This document shows, in pieces, positions 9,224-18,965 of a stretch of 36,010 nt of DNA. How positions within the stretch are numbered: position 1 is the first letter of the stretch; every line of letters starts with the position of its first letter. The stretch covers positions 1-36,010 of the forward strand of contig NZ_MLHL01000045.1 in NCBI RefSeq assembly GCF_002000545.1. The letters are read 5' to 3'. This DNA comes from Rodentibacter trehalosifermentans. GTDB taxonomy: Bacteria; Pseudomonadota; Gammaproteobacteria; Enterobacterales; Pasteurellaceae. The notes under the pieces are model-generated. The model saw only the letters and a list, made by a program, of their open reading frames with translations. It was not told where the DNA came from and made no database searches. Made by a program: the position numbers and the translations under genes.

Positions 9224-10672
9224 TTAAATTTCATCAATGATCCGATAGACCCAATTTTCTAAAGGATCATTTAAACGTTTCATTTCCAAACGCATTTCTT
9301 CTAACATTTCTTTTTTGACGGCGTTGTATTGTGGATCGTAAAACAAATTATGCATTTCCTCCGGATCTTGGCGAATATCATAAAGCTCACATAAATCCGT
9401 TGCATTGAACACAAGTTTATAATCTCTACGCCGCCACATCCGTTGTTCAAAATAAACGAAATGCCCGGCAAGCTGTCCCAATACGCCTTTGCGGGCATTG
9501 TTTTGATGCGCCCGCATAATCGGTAGCACGCTCTGCCCTTCAAAGGTTTCCGGCACTTTTTGATTTGCCAAATCAAACACCGTTGAAGTTAAATCGTGTA
9601 AATAGACAAAATTGTCGTCCTCTTGATTGATTCGGTCGGAGTTCGGATCTTTGATAATCATTGGGATATTGTAGGTGGCATCAAACATAAACTCGCCTTT
9701 TTCAATCATTCGATGCGCGCCCATAGCATCACCGTGATCGGCGGTTGCCACCAAGAAAGTGCGGTCATAAATACCCAAGTTTTCCAAATAATCAAATAAT
9801 TCACCAATAGCATCATCAATTAAAGTGATATAACCCCAAAATTTTGTGATGACTTCCTTCCAACGATCCTCACTGGCTTCCCACATACCCCACATTTTTG
9901 AAATGGTACGGAAATGTCCCGGTTTACCCTCCAATGGTTTGAAAAAACTTTTATCCAAGACCACATCCTCTTTGCGATACATTGAATAATAAGGCTCAGG
10001 CACAATGCAAGGTGTGTGCGGCCCCCAGAAATTGATCCAAGCAAAAAACGGTTTGCCCTCATCTAAGGAGTCTTGAATGTATTTTTTCGCCTCATCAATG
10101 ATGAAATAGGGAATCGTCTGCGCTTTCGTACCGGAAAGTAAGCCACAAAGTTCTTGCACCCGTAAATGTGGATTATCACCAAAATAGGCGTTGCTCACCT
10201 CGGGGATTGCATAGCCTTTTTCCTCTAACCAGTCTTTGTATCGATTTGAATGTGTCGGCGGTTGGTTGAACACTAAATTTTTATACACTCCACTCCCCGG
10301 ATAGCCATAACCGTCAAAATTATGCCCTTTAATGCCATAATCTTCCGGTACGGATTTCGTCCCCACGTGCCATTTTCCCACCACATAAGTATTGTAGCCA
10401 TCAAGATGACCGATGTTGGGTTTATCTTGGCTAATTTCACCTATGCCGCCTTTCTCACCGTTTTTGATAATGCCGTGGGAAGACGGCATTAATCCGGTAA
10501 ATAATGATGTTCTCGCAGGGCCGCACACGGATGCAGGCGTGAAAGCATTGTTAAAACGTACACCATCTTTTGCCAAACGATCCAAATTCGGCGTTTTGAC
10601 CACTTGATGACCATAAGCCCCCAGCATATCTTTGCGAATTTGATCCAATAAAATATAAATAATGTTCATCAT
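9224..10672 (-). CDS. Cytoplasmic sulfatase family enzyme (YidJ-like, Cys-type)
   Basis: The 482-residue alkaline-phosphatase-superfamily sulfatase has the motif [11 protein letters not shown] at 50-60, where Cys50 would be converted to formylglycine, GKWH at 99-102 and DHGD at 312-315. The N-terminal metal site reads LLDQ rather than DD. There is no signal peptide, so it should act inside the cell on an imported sulfated compound. ATG 10672 overlaps the stop of the upstream symporter (ATGA), so the two are translationally coupled. The pair resembles E. coli yidK-yidJ in family and order. No formylglycine-generating enzyme or anaerobic sulfatase maturase is in the window. The substrate is unknown, and a phosphoester hydrolase role cannot be excluded. 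Confidence 0.85.
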   Translation of the reverse strand: MMNIIYILLDQIRKDMLGAYGHQVVKTPNLDRLAKDGVRFNNAFTPASVCGPARTSLFTGLMPSSHGIIKNGEKGGIGEISQDKPNIGHLDGYNTYVVGKWHVGTKSVPEDYGIKGHNFDGYGYPGSGVYKNLVFNQPPTHSNRYKDWLEEKGYAIPEVSNAYFGDNPHLRVQELCGLLSGTKAQTIPYFIIDEAKKYIQDSLDEGKPFFAWINFWGPHTPCIVPEPYYSMYRKEDVVLDKSFFKPLEGKPGHFRTISKMWGMWEASEDRWKEVITKFWGYITLIDDAIGELFDYLENLGIYDRTFLVATADHGDAMGAHRMIEKGEFMFDATYNIPMIIKDPNSDRINQEDDNFVYLHDLTSTVFDLANQKVPETFEGQSVLPIMRAHQNNARKGVLGQLAGHFVYFEQRMWRRRDYKLVFNATDLCELYDIRQDPEEMHNLFYDPQYNAVKKEMLEEMRLEMKRLNDPLENWVYRIIDEI

Positions 10673-12348
10673 TTTACCTCTTTATCCCGAACCACAAATA
10701 AGACGATAATTTGCAACACCGCCCAAACACCTAACACCATCAACGGATTGCCATTTTCCGATGCCATACCGAGTGGGGAAAGGAAAGTATAAAGGGCAAA
10801 TAACCCTAAAATTAAGGACACACTGGTGACTTTCAAATATTTCCAGTTAGTTAAATCCACGTTGCTCAAATTTTCTTTATTTTCAATGTAAGGATCGCGT
10901 TTTAAGAATTGACCGAGAATCAGCATTAATACCACATCAAACACGAACAATCCGCCCATCACATAGACAAAGTTAATTTTCACATCAAACACCCAAACAA
11001 TGCTGAAATACAAAATCACGTGGGCGAGTAAGGCAATGCGGGCGGCTTTACCGGAAACGGTTTTGTTAAACATACCCACAGCAAATAATGCCACAATGGG
11101 AATATTCACGAAACCGGCAAAACGTTTTGTGATTAAGAAAATACCATCTGTACCAAACATTAAGAGTGGAGCAAAAATCATTGTCACCACCGCCATAATG
11201 GCTGATACTTTTTTCGCATACACAATCAACGCCTGTTCCGACCGCACTTTTTGACTAATTGAAGGCAATAAATCTTTACAGAAAATAGTCGCCGCAGAAT
11301 TAAGGAAAGAATTGAAAGTGCTCAAAATTGCCCCAAATAATGCAGCAATAAAGAACCCTTGCAACCAGCTTGGCAGCACCTTATTCACCAAAAGCGGATA
11401 AGATGCATCAATCGGATTCACTCCCTCTCCCAATATGTGGAAACTCAATAGGCCCGGTAAATTTAAAATGATGGGTAACGTTAATAGGAATAATGCCGCG
11501 ACCAAAATCCCTTTTTGACCGGATTGCAAATCCTTTGCCCCTAAGCAACGTTGTACAATGGCTTGATTGGTCGTCCAATAGAAAAAATGTACCACCATAA
11601 TGCCGGTGAAAATGGTCGGCCAAGGTGTCGCATCGTTTTCACCGCCCACTGCATTCCATTTTTCAATGTGCGTGGTGGTAATCGTCTGCAACCCGGCGGA
11701 AAAACTGCCTTCACCTAAATACATTAACGCAAAAAACGGCACAAGTAATGCACCAATCACGAGGATCACCGCATTAATCGTATCGGACACCGCCACTGCT
11801 TTTAATCCCCCGAAGATGGCATAAATCGCCCCCACCACGCCAATGGCGATCACCGTATAAGTGATCGCCGCACCATAGCTCAATCCAAATGCGGTTTCCA
11901 AATTGAAAATTTTGTTAAAGGCAATGGCACCGGTGTAAAGTGCGGTCGGAATCACAATAAAAAGATAGAACACCAAAAAAAGTGCGGACATAATTAAACG
12001 GGTTTGACGGTCAAAACGGCTCTCAAAAAATTCAGGCACCGTGGTATAACCGTTGCGCAAATATTTTGGCAACATATAAAGTGCCAAAAAACAAAGGGGA
12101 ATGACTGTCGGCACAGTCCACGCAATCACCGAAAAATTCCCTTTATAAGAGACGGCATTCACACCAATGAGTTGTTCCGTAGAAAGTGATGTCAGCACCA
12201 TAGAGCAACCGATCACCAAACCACTTAAACCACGTCCCGCTAAAAAATAACCTTTGGATGTAGTTAAATCATCCCCTTTTGTTTTTAACCAAGAAATATA
12301 CGCCACCACACCGGTCACAATGAGGAAGCTGAGTATCGTCATAAACAT
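10669..12348 (-). CDS. Sodium/solute symporter, SSS family (YidK-like)
   Basis: The 559-residue multi-pass protein has the SSS signature features [18 protein letters not shown] (about 33-50), [11 protein letters not shown] and a [14 protein letters not shown] segment (Na+ site region). The open frame starts at a TTG (12363), but ATG 12348 is preceded by GGGAGG at eight bases and is chosen. It is the first gene of a two-gene operon with the sulfatase and is likely to import its substrate. A perfect CRP site lies about 90 bases upstream, so the operon is probably catabolite controlled. Two exact uptake signals lie within the gene. Confidence 0.88.
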   Translation of the reverse strand: MFMTILSFLIVTGVVAYISWLKTKGDDLTTSKGYFLAGRGLSGLVIGCSMVLTSLSTEQLIGVNAVSYKGNFSVIAWTVPTVIPLCFLALYMLPKYLRNGYTTVPEFFESRFDRQTRLIMSALFLVFYLFIVIPTALYTGAIAFNKIFNLETAFGLSYGAAITYTVIAIGVVGAIYAIFGGLKAVAVSDTINAVILVIGALLVPFFALMYLGEGSFSAGLQTITTTHIEKWNAVGGENDATPWPTIFTGIMVVHFFYWTTNQAIVQRCLGAKDLQSGQKGILVAALFLLTLPIILNLPGLLSFHILGEGVNPIDASYPLLVNKVLPSWLQGFFIAALFGAILSTFNSFLNSAATIFCKDLLPSISQKVRSEQALIVYAKKVSAIMAVVTMIFAPLLMFGTDGIFLITKRFAGFVNIPIVALFAVGMFNKTVSGKAARIALLAHVILYFSIVWVFDVKINFVYVMGGLFVFDVVLMLILGQFLKRDPYIENKENLSNVDLTNWKYLKVTSVSLILGLFALYTFLSPLGMASENGNPLMVLGVWAVLQIIVLFVVRDKEVK

Positions 12349-12387
12349 ATGTTGTCCTCCCAATATCGACTTGCACGGCTTAACAAT

Positions 12388-12393
12388 AATATA
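12388..12393 (-). promoter_or_regulatory. Possible -10 element of the symporter-sulfatase operon
   Basis: TATATT on the minus strand would place the transcription start near 12381, about 60 bases from the centre of the CRP site. That suits a class I activated promoter. No good -35 is seen, as expected for an activator-dependent promoter. Confidence 0.35.
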
Positions 12394-12432
12394 TTGCTGT
12401 TTTAAACGTTATGATGATTGTCATATTAGAAT

Positions 12433-12448
12433 TGTGAGAGAGATCACA
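12433..12448. promoter_or_regulatory. Perfect CRP (cAMP receptor protein) binding site
   Basis: TGTGA-GAGAGA-TCACA matches the CRP consensus arms and spacing exactly, and flanking AAT/ATT extend the symmetry. It lies between the divergent symporter-sulfatase operon and the FkbM-type gene and is best placed to activate the former. Confidence 0.8.
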
Positions 12449-12521
12449 AATTAGAGAAGATTTTGATGAGGAAAATAAATTTTTCTGCCTCGACAAAAAA
12501 AGAATAAAAAACAAACCAAAT

Positions 12522-12573
12522 TTGACGAAAAAAAACAAAATAAAATAATTACCTCAATTTCTATTTATTGAGG
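12522..12573 (+). promoter_or_regulatory. Possible promoter and SD-sequestering hairpin of the FkbM-type gene
   Basis: TTGACG (12522-12527) and ATAATT (12545-12550) are 17 bases apart in an A-rich leader. CCTCAAT (12552-12558) can pair with ATTGAGG (12567-12573), which contains the only Shine-Dalgarno sequence (TGAGG) for the ATG at 12580. If transcription starts near 12556 the 5' arm would be partly lost, so the hairpin matters only for longer transcripts. Confidence 0.35.
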
Positions 12574-12579
12574 CAATTT

Positions 12580-13413
12580 ATGCGTACTTCATTACAACAA
12601 ACAAAATGGGGGCTGTTTAATCTCATTGAGGGGGACTTTATTAGCCAATACGTCAAAACTTATGGTGAATGGTCTGAAGTTGAGGTGCAATTTTTCCGTA
12701 GCATTTTATCCCCGCAAAGCAATATTATCGAAGTGGGGGCAAATATTGGAATGCATTCCGTGCCGCTTGCCAAATTCGCACCTCAAGGTAAAGTCTTTTG
12801 TTTTGAACCACAACGGATTATTTTCCAAACCCTCTGTGCCAATATTTCATTAAATCACCTCACCAATGTTTACACCTATCACCAAGGGGTGAGCAACCAA
12901 AAACAAACCATCGAAATTCCCTCATCAAATTATGACACCTCTTGGAATTACGGCAGTTTTTCTTTGGATAAGGGATTCGATACCGAAGGAAATTTTCAAG
13001 GCACGCAACATAAAGAATGGGTTCAGGTTGTGACCTTGGATGAACAGCCCGAAATGCAAAAATTAACGGAATTATCCCTGCTAAAAATTGATGCGGAAGG
13101 TTTTGATTTGAATGTGTTGCAGGGTGCGAATAAGCTCATTCATCAGCATAAACCCGTGATTTTTATTGAAGCCCATCCGGACAAATACGAAGCCATTTTG
13201 AATTATTTAAATTTACTTGATTATCAATGTTTTTGGTTTATTTCCGACCGCTATCAACCAAATAACCATTTCAATCAGGCAAAAAGCATTTCCGGTTTGG
13301 ATTTTAACCTCGCCTGTTTTCATCGCTCAAAAACCGCCAATTTACCTGTGGAAACCTTGGCGAAAGCGGGAATGGATTTATCTCAAGTGCCACAGTTAAA
13401 TTATCAAAAATAA
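12580..13413 (+). CDS. FkbM-family SAM-dependent methyltransferase
   Basis: The 277-residue protein has a Rossmann methyltransferase core: motif I IIEVGANIGMHSVPLAK (about 49-65), FCFEPQ after the second strand, and LLKIDAEGFDLNVLQGA, the FkbM-family hallmark. FkbM enzymes O-methylate sugars or other small acceptors, but the substrate here is unknown. The frame is open from a TTG at 12568; ATG 12580 has TGAGG six bases upstream. The gene stands alone, divergent from the symporter-sulfatase operon and convergent with the alpha-galactosidase. Inverted uptake signals form its terminator. Confidence 0.82.
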   Translation: MRTSLQQTKWGLFNLIEGDFISQYVKTYGEWSEVEVQFFRSILSPQSNIIEVGANIGMHSVPLAKFAPQGKVFCFEPQRIIFQTLCANISLNHLTNVYTYHQGVSNQKQTIEIPSSNYDTSWNYGSFSLDKGFDTEGNFQGTQHKEWVQVVTLDEQPEMQKLTELSLLKIDAEGFDLNVLQGANKLIHQHKPVIFIEAHPDKYEAILNYLNLLDYQCFWFISDRYQPNNHFNQAKSISGLDFNLACFHRSKTANLPVETLAKAGMDLSQVPQLNYQK

Positions 13414-13424
13414 TTAGCCCATTA

Positions 13425-13466
13425 AAAAGTGCGGTCAAAAACAACGGAGATTTTGACCGCACTTTT
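13425..13466. terminator. Terminator made of two inverted uptake signals
   Basis: A 16-bp perfect stem (13425-13440 with 13451-13466) is built from AAGTGCGGTC and its complement with A/T extensions. It can end both the methyltransferase gene (plus) and the alpha-galactosidase gene (minus, stop at 13487). Confidence 0.85.
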
Positions 13467-13486
13467 CATCGGCTGGATTTTATCGC

Positions 13487-15625
13487 CTAGATTCTTTTAA
13501 ACTCTAACAACATTGCGCTTTGCGGGTCTAGCACCGGAATGGTTAAACCGGCGTTGGCGAGCCATTCGCTGCGAATAGTGACGGTTTTGCCATCAAAACA
13601 ATCATATAACCATTGTGGGAACACTTTCATTAAATGTCCGGCTTTGCCCTCACGGATATAATCCGGAATGGCGAGCACTTTTACTTGATAGGTTTCGTTG
13701 GCTGCCAAATATGGCAAGCGGAGTTTGCCCATTTGTTTGTAATCCGGCATATCAAGTTGGCTCACCAGCGCCACAGCTTGCGATTTATCTTTAGCGACGA
13801 CACCGTGAATGAGCGTTTTGTCATCGTGATAATCCAAACGGAACACATCACCGCTATGTAATAAAGGACGAAGTTGTTTGTGCAACGCAATATATTTTGC
13901 AAAGCCGACTCGTTCTTCTTCACTTTCTTTCACCGGATCAAGCTCCACCCCCATATGTCCGAATAATGCAGTTAAACCACGATAATCAATCGAAAAACGG
14001 CGATGCGTAGTTTGGCAAGGTGAACCACCAATGTGTGCCCCCATCACTTCCGGTGGATAAAAATAACTCATACTACGATGAATTTGTTGGCGAGTGTAAG
14101 CGTCATTATTATCTGATGACCAAAAACGTTGTGAACGTTTTAAGATTTCATAGTCAATACGTGCGCCCCCTGATGAACAACTTTCAATTTCTACATTTGG
14201 ATAGCGTTTTTGTAATTCATCAAATAAACGGTAAGCGGCTTGGGTTTGTGCCACTGCTGCGGCACGCCCCCGACTCCCAGGTTGGACAAGGCGGCGGTTA
14301 TGATCCCATTTGATATAATCAATTGCGTGATTGCCAAGTAACCAATCCATACGTGCCAACAAATAATCAAAGACTTCTTGCTTCGTGAGATCCAAAACGT
14401 ATTGATGGCGTTCCTCCGGTTGCTCATACCCCTCTAATTGTAACAACCAATCCGGATGCGCTTGGTAAAGCTTGGTCGGTTTGTTAATCATTTCCAACTC
14501 CACCCAAATACCAAATTGCATACCGAGTTTTTTCACCGCCTTAATGACTTCATTTAAACCGTTCGGGTATTTTTCCTCATCCAAATACCAATCGCCTAAA
14601 CCGCCAAAATCATTATTACGCCCAATAAACCAACCATCATCAATGATAAATCGTTCCACCCCCATTTCCGCTGATTTTTCAGCCATCGCAATGATGTGTT
14701 TTGGGTGATGATCAAAGGTTACACCTTCCCAAATATTCAGATGTACCGGGCGCATAGGATGAACAAAACGTAAAATATGTTGGCGAACGTGATGATGAAA
14801 TTGGCGTGACATTCCATTTAAGCCTTCATCCGAATACACCGCATAAACCCAAGGGGTGCAATGGCTCTCACCTTGTTTAAGCTGAATTTCGCCCGGGAAA
14901 TAAAGATTTTCTAATTGGGCAAAACGGCGACCATCAATCAATACATCGGCACGAATACGATGATTCCCCGACCAGGCAAGATGGAATCCCCATACTTCCC
15001 CCTGTTGTTGGCGAAAGTGCGGTGTGCCTAAAATCAGATTTGGTGCATATTCGTGGGAAGTGCGTCCGTGGCGATTTTCCTGGGTAAATGCCCCATGTTT
15101 GAGGGAAAGGCGATTTTCTTGAAGTTCACGACACCAACGCCCATAAAAACTGAGCACTTCATCGGCATATTCAGGCACAGGTAAGGTGACGGCTAAACGG
15201 TTTACGGTAAACGTCCCTTCCGCTAAATTGGTTAAAGTATGACGGAATTTAAACACGCCATTTTCATCAGCTTCAATTTCTGCTTTGAAACCCAATTTGG
15301 CGATATTGTCTTCCATTTCCAACACTAAAGTGCGGTCGGTTTTTGTGATATTTTTAGTGATGAACACCGGTGCCCAATCATACCCGTTGCGATGCCCTTC
15401 CACGCCGGAAACGCCAAAATAACCTCTGCCGTTTTCCGCGGCAAGAGTGAGGGGAATATCCACATCAAGGCTGCCATTTGCCACGCCCCGTTCAATGCTC
15501 ATCACATCCGCTTCCGTGATTTCATCCAACGCCAGGCGTTTGCCAAAATAAAGGATTTCGGCAGGTTCTGTACGTAAAATTAAATCGGTCTCTTTGCTTT
15601 GTAGGCGAATTAATTGTGAACTCAT
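13487..15625 (-). CDS. Alpha-galactosidase, glycoside hydrolase family 36
   Basis: The 712-residue cytoplasmic enzyme removes terminal alpha-galactose from melibiose or raffinose-type sugars. It has an N-terminal beta-sandwich, a TIM barrel and a C-terminal domain. The nucleophile is Asp441 in YIKWDHNR and the acid/base is Asp505 in WSSDNND; ESCSSGGARIDYE (481-493) and FIIDDGWF (327-334) are also family motifs. ATG 15625 has AGGAGC upstream. It is 12 bases downstream of melB on the same strand, so melibiose entering through MelB is the likely substrate. E. coli uses an unrelated GH4 enzyme (MelA) at this step. Two uptake signals lie inside. Confidence 0.93.
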   Translation of the reverse strand: MSSQLIRLQSKETDLILRTEPAEILYFGKRLALDEITEADVMSIERGVANGSLDVDIPLTLAAENGRGYFGVSGVEGHRNGYDWAPVFITKNITKTDRTLVLEMEDNIAKLGFKAEIEADENGVFKFRHTLTNLAEGTFTVNRLAVTLPVPEYADEVLSFYGRWCRELQENRLSLKHGAFTQENRHGRTSHEYAPNLILGTPHFRQQQGEVWGFHLAWSGNHRIRADVLIDGRRFAQLENLYFPGEIQLKQGESHCTPWVYAVYSDEGLNGMSRQFHHHVRQHILRFVHPMRPVHLNIWEGVTFDHHPKHIIAMAEKSAEMGVERFIIDDGWFIGRNNDFGGLGDWYLDEEKYPNGLNEVIKAVKKLGMQFGIWVELEMINKPTKLYQAHPDWLLQLEGYEQPEERHQYVLDLTKQEVFDYLLARMDWLLGNHAIDYIKWDHNRRLVQPGSRGRAAAVAQTQAAYRLFDELQKRYPNVEIESCSSGGARIDYEILKRSQRFWSSDNNDAYTRQQIHRSMSYFYPPEVMGAHIGGSPCQTTHRRFSIDYRGLTALFGHMGVELDPVKESEEERVGFAKYIALHKQLRPLLHSGDVFRLDYHDDKTLIHGVVAKDKSQAVALVSQLDMPDYKQMGKLRLPYLAANETYQVKVLAIPDYIREGKAGHLMKVFPQWLYDCFDGKTVTIRSEWLANAGLTIPVLDPQSAMLLEFKRI

Positions 15626-15637
15626 AAAATGCTCCTG

Positions 15638-17017
15638 TTAATATTTCGTTTCAACTTTGCGGTATTTATCCAATAAGGTGATATTGACTTTGGCGAGTAA
15701 ATCACCGTGAAGTTTGTAATAACGGAAATAGACGAATAATTTGATGACATAGAAGAAAATAGGTAAGCCTATCATGATCACTTTCATATAAAATAAAGTG
15801 GTTTCGCTTTGGGCTTCATTCGGTACATAATCAATAGCGGTTAACAACACGCCGATTAACAAGGCCGAAACCGCCGATCCGGCTTTCACCACCATTGTTT
15901 GCACGGCATAAGCGATACTTTCTGAACGAATACCGAGTTTGTATTCGCCGTAATCGACCGTATCCGCCACCATAATCACTTGCAACGTCCAAAACAAAGC
16001 ACTACCGATTTGCATAAAAATACCGGCAAGGATAATCAAAAAAACACTGTGATGTTCCACAATACCGGTGTAACCCAAAATTGCACAGCTGATGATGGAA
16101 CTGACAGAAATCGTCATCCATAATGTACGACGTGAGAAAAATTTTGCTAAACGGGCAAATAGGATGATGATGGCAAGATTCGCAATCCCGGCATATGACA
16201 TATAGTATGGGAACATTTCCTTATCCCCTACGACATAGGTGAAATAATAAATGGCGAAACCTGAAATAATGTTTCCCGCAATGTTATAGCAGAGAGCCAT
16301 CACCAATAAACTTGAAAGCTGATCGTTGCGTGGAATGAGCGAGACCAAGATTTTTAACGGCACTTTTTGTTGTGGTTCGCCGGTTTCAATGGCATCGGAG
16401 GAATATTTTTCTTTCACATTTACCAGCGTAATAATGGTGGAAAGTACGAAAAAGGCGATAATCACCAAGGTGAACATTCTAAAACCGAAGCCTTTATCCT
16501 CACCGCCTACCGCATCCACAAAGGGCATACACACACCGGCGGTAACAAAACCGGCAAGGCTGGCGAAGAAGCGGGGATAAGGCACCAATTCTTCCCGTTC
16601 ACGCTGGTCGAGGGTTAAAGTGGGGGTGAGCGACCAAAACGGAATATCCATCAGCGTGTAGCTCATTCCCCAAAGAATATAGGTGATCGCAATATAAACA
16701 ATTAGCGCCGTGCCGGAAAAATAATCCGCACAGAAAAGGGAGAAAAGTGAAATTGAGTTAAGAATTGTTCCAATCAAAATCCAAGGTTTAAACTTTCCCC
16801 AACGTGAGCGTGTATTGTTCACAATCCAGCCCATAATGGGATCATTTAAGGCATCCCATATACGGGCAATCATAAAAATGCTTCCCACAATAGCACCAGA
16901 AACGCCCAATACATCGGTGTAATAATACATCAAGTACATATACACAATACCGATGGCGAAATCTTTACCGTAAGCGCCCAGACCAAAACTGATTTTCGTC
17001 TTCACTGATAAACTCAT
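15638..17017 (-). CDS. melB: Melibiose:cation symporter MelB (GPH family)
   Basis: The 459-residue 12-helix symporter has [20 protein letters not shown] at 14-33 and [11 protein letters not shown] at 54-64. Asp19 (sugar) and Asp55 and Asp59 (cation) fall at exactly the numbers used for E. coli MelB, and the SRWGKFKPW loop follows at 71-79. It imports melibiose or related alpha-galactosides with Na+, Li+ or H+. An AAGGAG precedes ATG 17017. It is the first gene of an operon with the GH36 alpha-galactosidase and is divergent from melR. Confidence 0.95.
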   Translation of the reverse strand: MSLSVKTKISFGLGAYGKDFAIGIVYMYLMYYYTDVLGVSGAIVGSIFMIARIWDALNDPIMGWIVNNTRSRWGKFKPWILIGTILNSISLFSLFCADYFSGTALIVYIAITYILWGMSYTLMDIPFWSLTPTLTLDQREREELVPYPRFFASLAGFVTAGVCMPFVDAVGGEDKGFGFRMFTLVIIAFFVLSTIITLVNVKEKYSSDAIETGEPQQKVPLKILVSLIPRNDQLSSLLVMALCYNIAGNIISGFAIYYFTYVVGDKEMFPYYMSYAGIANLAIIILFARLAKFFSRRTLWMTISVSSIISCAILGYTGIVEHHSVFLIILAGIFMQIGSALFWTLQVIMVADTVDYGEYKLGIRSESIAYAVQTMVVKAGSAVSALLIGVLLTAIDYVPNEAQSETTLFYMKVIMIGLPIFFYVIKLFVYFRYYKLHGDLLAKVNITLLDKYRKVETKY

Positions 17018-17237
17018 AATGAAACTCCTTACTGATTATCTTTGAATATCATAATGACAAAAGGGAAATCATTTTCCTATATCGTTTTCTCATACAAGAT
17101 TCCTGAAATCTCACTTTTTGAGATCTATATAACAAAAAATGAAGTTTTAGGAAAAATTTCTCAGAAAATGGGAATGCATAAAAAAATTCGTTATAATTCG
17201 ACCGCACTTTTGATTAGCCATATTTAATAGGTAATCG
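17018..17237. promoter_or_regulatory. Divergent melB-melR control region
   Basis: The 220 bases hold no credible gene. For melB a TATGAT (17053-17048, minus) is present with no good -35, as for an activated promoter. Just upstream is the imperfect palindrome AGGGAAA-TCA-TTTTCCT (17062-17078). A second inverted repeat, ATCTCA-CTTTT-TGAGAT, is at 17108-17124, and an AGGAAAAAT half-site lies near 17140. For melR, TATAAT is at 17192-17197. These are candidate MelR sites by position, not by a consensus I can verify. An uptake signal is at 17201-17209. Confidence 0.5.
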
Positions 17238-18200
17238 ATGAAACCTGAAGATCTTGCTCTGGGCTATTTTGATTCTGAAGATTCCCTTGGGAGTAAAACC
17301 ACCAGCCCGCTTTCCTTACCCTTGGAAAAACAATCGCTCCGCGTGAAACTTTGGCAACCGCCAGTCAATATGCCGGCACACCATTGGCACGGACATATTG
17401 AAATCAATATTCCCTTTAACGGTGATATAGAATATTTCTATAACGGTTCACTCATCACAATTAAGGAAAATCACATTGCCGCTTTCTGGGCATCCATTCC
17501 CCATAGCTTGGTAAATCGTAGAAACTGTACGGAAATGGCGGTGATTGATATTCCCATTCATCAATTTCTTTCTTGGCAACTACCGGATAATCTTGTTACC
17601 CACATTACCCACGGTGTAGTCATTCAATCTAAAAATCCGGCACTCGCAGGCACTTTTGAAATTACACGTTGGCAAAACGAGCTTGCAAAAAATGACAACA
17701 ACCGTCATCACTTGGTTTATAGCGAAGTGCAACTCCTCCTAAAACGTTTAGAGCTTGACGGCTGGGAACTTTTACTCAAAACGCATTACGAAAACAGCAT
17801 ACATACCCACGCTTCCCGCCACACACAACATTATGTGATCCAGATGCTTAATTATATTGGTAGCCATTTTAATCATCCCCTCACGGTTTCTCAGGTGGCA
17901 GAGGCGGTAGGGTTAAATACCAACTATGCGATGGGATTATTTCAACGTGCAATGCAATTGACGATTAAACAATACATCACCATGATGCGAATAAACCACG
18001 CAAAAGCCTTGCTTACCGATACCGATAAAACGATGCTTGATATATCGATCACTGCAGGCTTCAATTCATTAAGCCGTTTTTATGAAAATTTCCAAAAATA
18101 CACCGGATTTTCTCCGATGAATTATCGTAAACAAATTCGTGGAAATTTTTCAAATCACCGCTTTACACTAAAAACGTCTGACATTTCAACCGCACTTTAA
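17238..18200 (+). CDS. melR: MelR, AraC-family melibiose regulator
   Basis: The 320-residue protein resembles E. coli MelR along its length. The N-terminal cupin sensor has [20 protein letters not shown] (about 47-66) and ATP-independent sugar-binding family features. The C-terminal AraC double helix-turn-helix has [20 protein letters not shown] (about 231-250) and [20 protein letters not shown] (about 271-290). It should activate the divergent melB-alpha-galactosidase operon in the presence of melibiose. The start at 17238 follows TAGGT. It is read towards sfsA, 11 bases downstream, so the two may be co-transcribed. Its last codons include an uptake signal. Confidence 0.93.
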   Translation: MKPEDLALGYFDSEDSLGSKTTSPLSLPLEKQSLRVKLWQPPVNMPAHHWHGHIEINIPFNGDIEYFYNGSLITIKENHIAAFWASIPHSLVNRRNCTEMAVIDIPIHQFLSWQLPDNLVTHITHGVVIQSKNPALAGTFEITRWQNELAKNDNNRHHLVYSEVQLLLKRLELDGWELLLKTHYENSIHTHASRHTQHYVIQMLNYIGSHFNHPLTVSQVAEAVGLNTNYAMGLFQRAMQLTIKQYITMMRINHAKALLTDTDKTMLDISITAGFNSLSRFYENFQKYTGFSPMNYRKQIRGNFSNHRFTLKTSDISTAL

Positions 18201-18211
18201 TAAGGAATAGT

Positions 18212-18928
18212 ATGCAACTTCCCTCACTTCAATCCGCAAAACTCATTCGCCGTTATAAACGTTTTCTTGCCGATATTGAATTACCGAATGGCGAAGTGAT
18301 AACGATTCACTGTGCCAATACCGGGGCAATGACCGGCTGTGGCGAGAAAGGCGACACCATTTGGTATTCCCATTCCGACAGTCAAACAAGGAAGTACCCC
18401 CATTCGTGGGAACTGACCCAACTTGCAAACGGACAACTTTGTTGTATTAACACCCATCGTTCCAATCAACTTGTATTGGAAGCCTTACAAAACAAACAAA
18501 TTAAAGAACTGGCGATGTATGAGGAAATCTATTCTGAAGTCAAATACGGCGAAGAAAACAGCCGCATTGATTTTTTACTGAAAGGCGAAGGGCTTCCCGA
18601 TTGTTATGTGGAAGTGAAATCCATCACCTTGGTAAAAGGCAACCTCGGTATGTTCCCCGATGCCGTCACCACACGTGGTCAAAAACATGTGCGGGAATTA
18701 TTGGCAATGAAAAAACAAGGACATCGTGCCGTGGTGCTTTTTGCCGGTCTGCACAATGGATTTGATCGTTTTAAAATCGCCGAATATATCGATCCGGACT
18801 ATGATCGATTATTAAAAGATGCGATAAAACAAGGCGTGGAAGCATACGCCTATGCCGGTAAATTTGAAATTTCAGAGGAAATACCTACCGCACTTTTTTT
18901 GACGGAAAGCGTGCCTTATGTTGAATAG
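18212..18928 (+). CDS. sfsA: SfsA, sugar fermentation stimulation protein
   Basis: The 238-residue protein matches the SfsA family: [21 protein letters not shown] near the N-terminus, IDFLL with [10 protein letters not shown] (a PD-(D/E)xK-like core), [16 protein letters not shown] and the closing LTESVPY. E. coli SfsA is a putative DNA-binding regulator of maltose metabolism; the fold looks nuclease-like and its true role is unclear. TAAGGA precedes the ATG. The gene ends in an uptake signal and is the last host gene before the foreign island. Confidence 0.93.
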   Translation: MQLPSLQSAKLIRRYKRFLADIELPNGEVITIHCANTGAMTGCGEKGDTIWYSHSDSQTRKYPHSWELTQLANGQLCCINTHRSNQLVLEALQNKQIKELAMYEEIYSEVKYGEENSRIDFLLKGEGLPDCYVEVKSITLVKGNLGMFPDAVTTRGQKHVRELLAMKKQGHRAVVLFAGLHNGFDRFKIAEYIDPDYDRLLKDAIKQGVEAYAYAGKFEISEEIPTALFLTESVPYVE

Positions 18929-18933
18929 CAAAA

Positions 18934-18959
18934 CGCCTTTAAGTTTTCACTTAAAGGCG
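18934..18959. terminator. Hairpin at the left edge of the island
   Basis: CGCCTTTAAG (18934-18943) pairs perfectly with CTTAAAGGCG (18950-18959). On the minus strand it follows the res stop by six bases and is followed by TTTT, so it can terminate the island operon. It can also end the sfsA transcript, though the plus-strand T-run is poor. Confidence 0.7.
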
Positions 18960-18965
18960 ATTAAT

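Noticed and set aside
17042-17227. Short ORF in the melB-melR intergenic region
   Set aside because: It has no ribosome binding site, overlaps the control elements and ends across an uptake signal; the composition is that of regulatory DNA.
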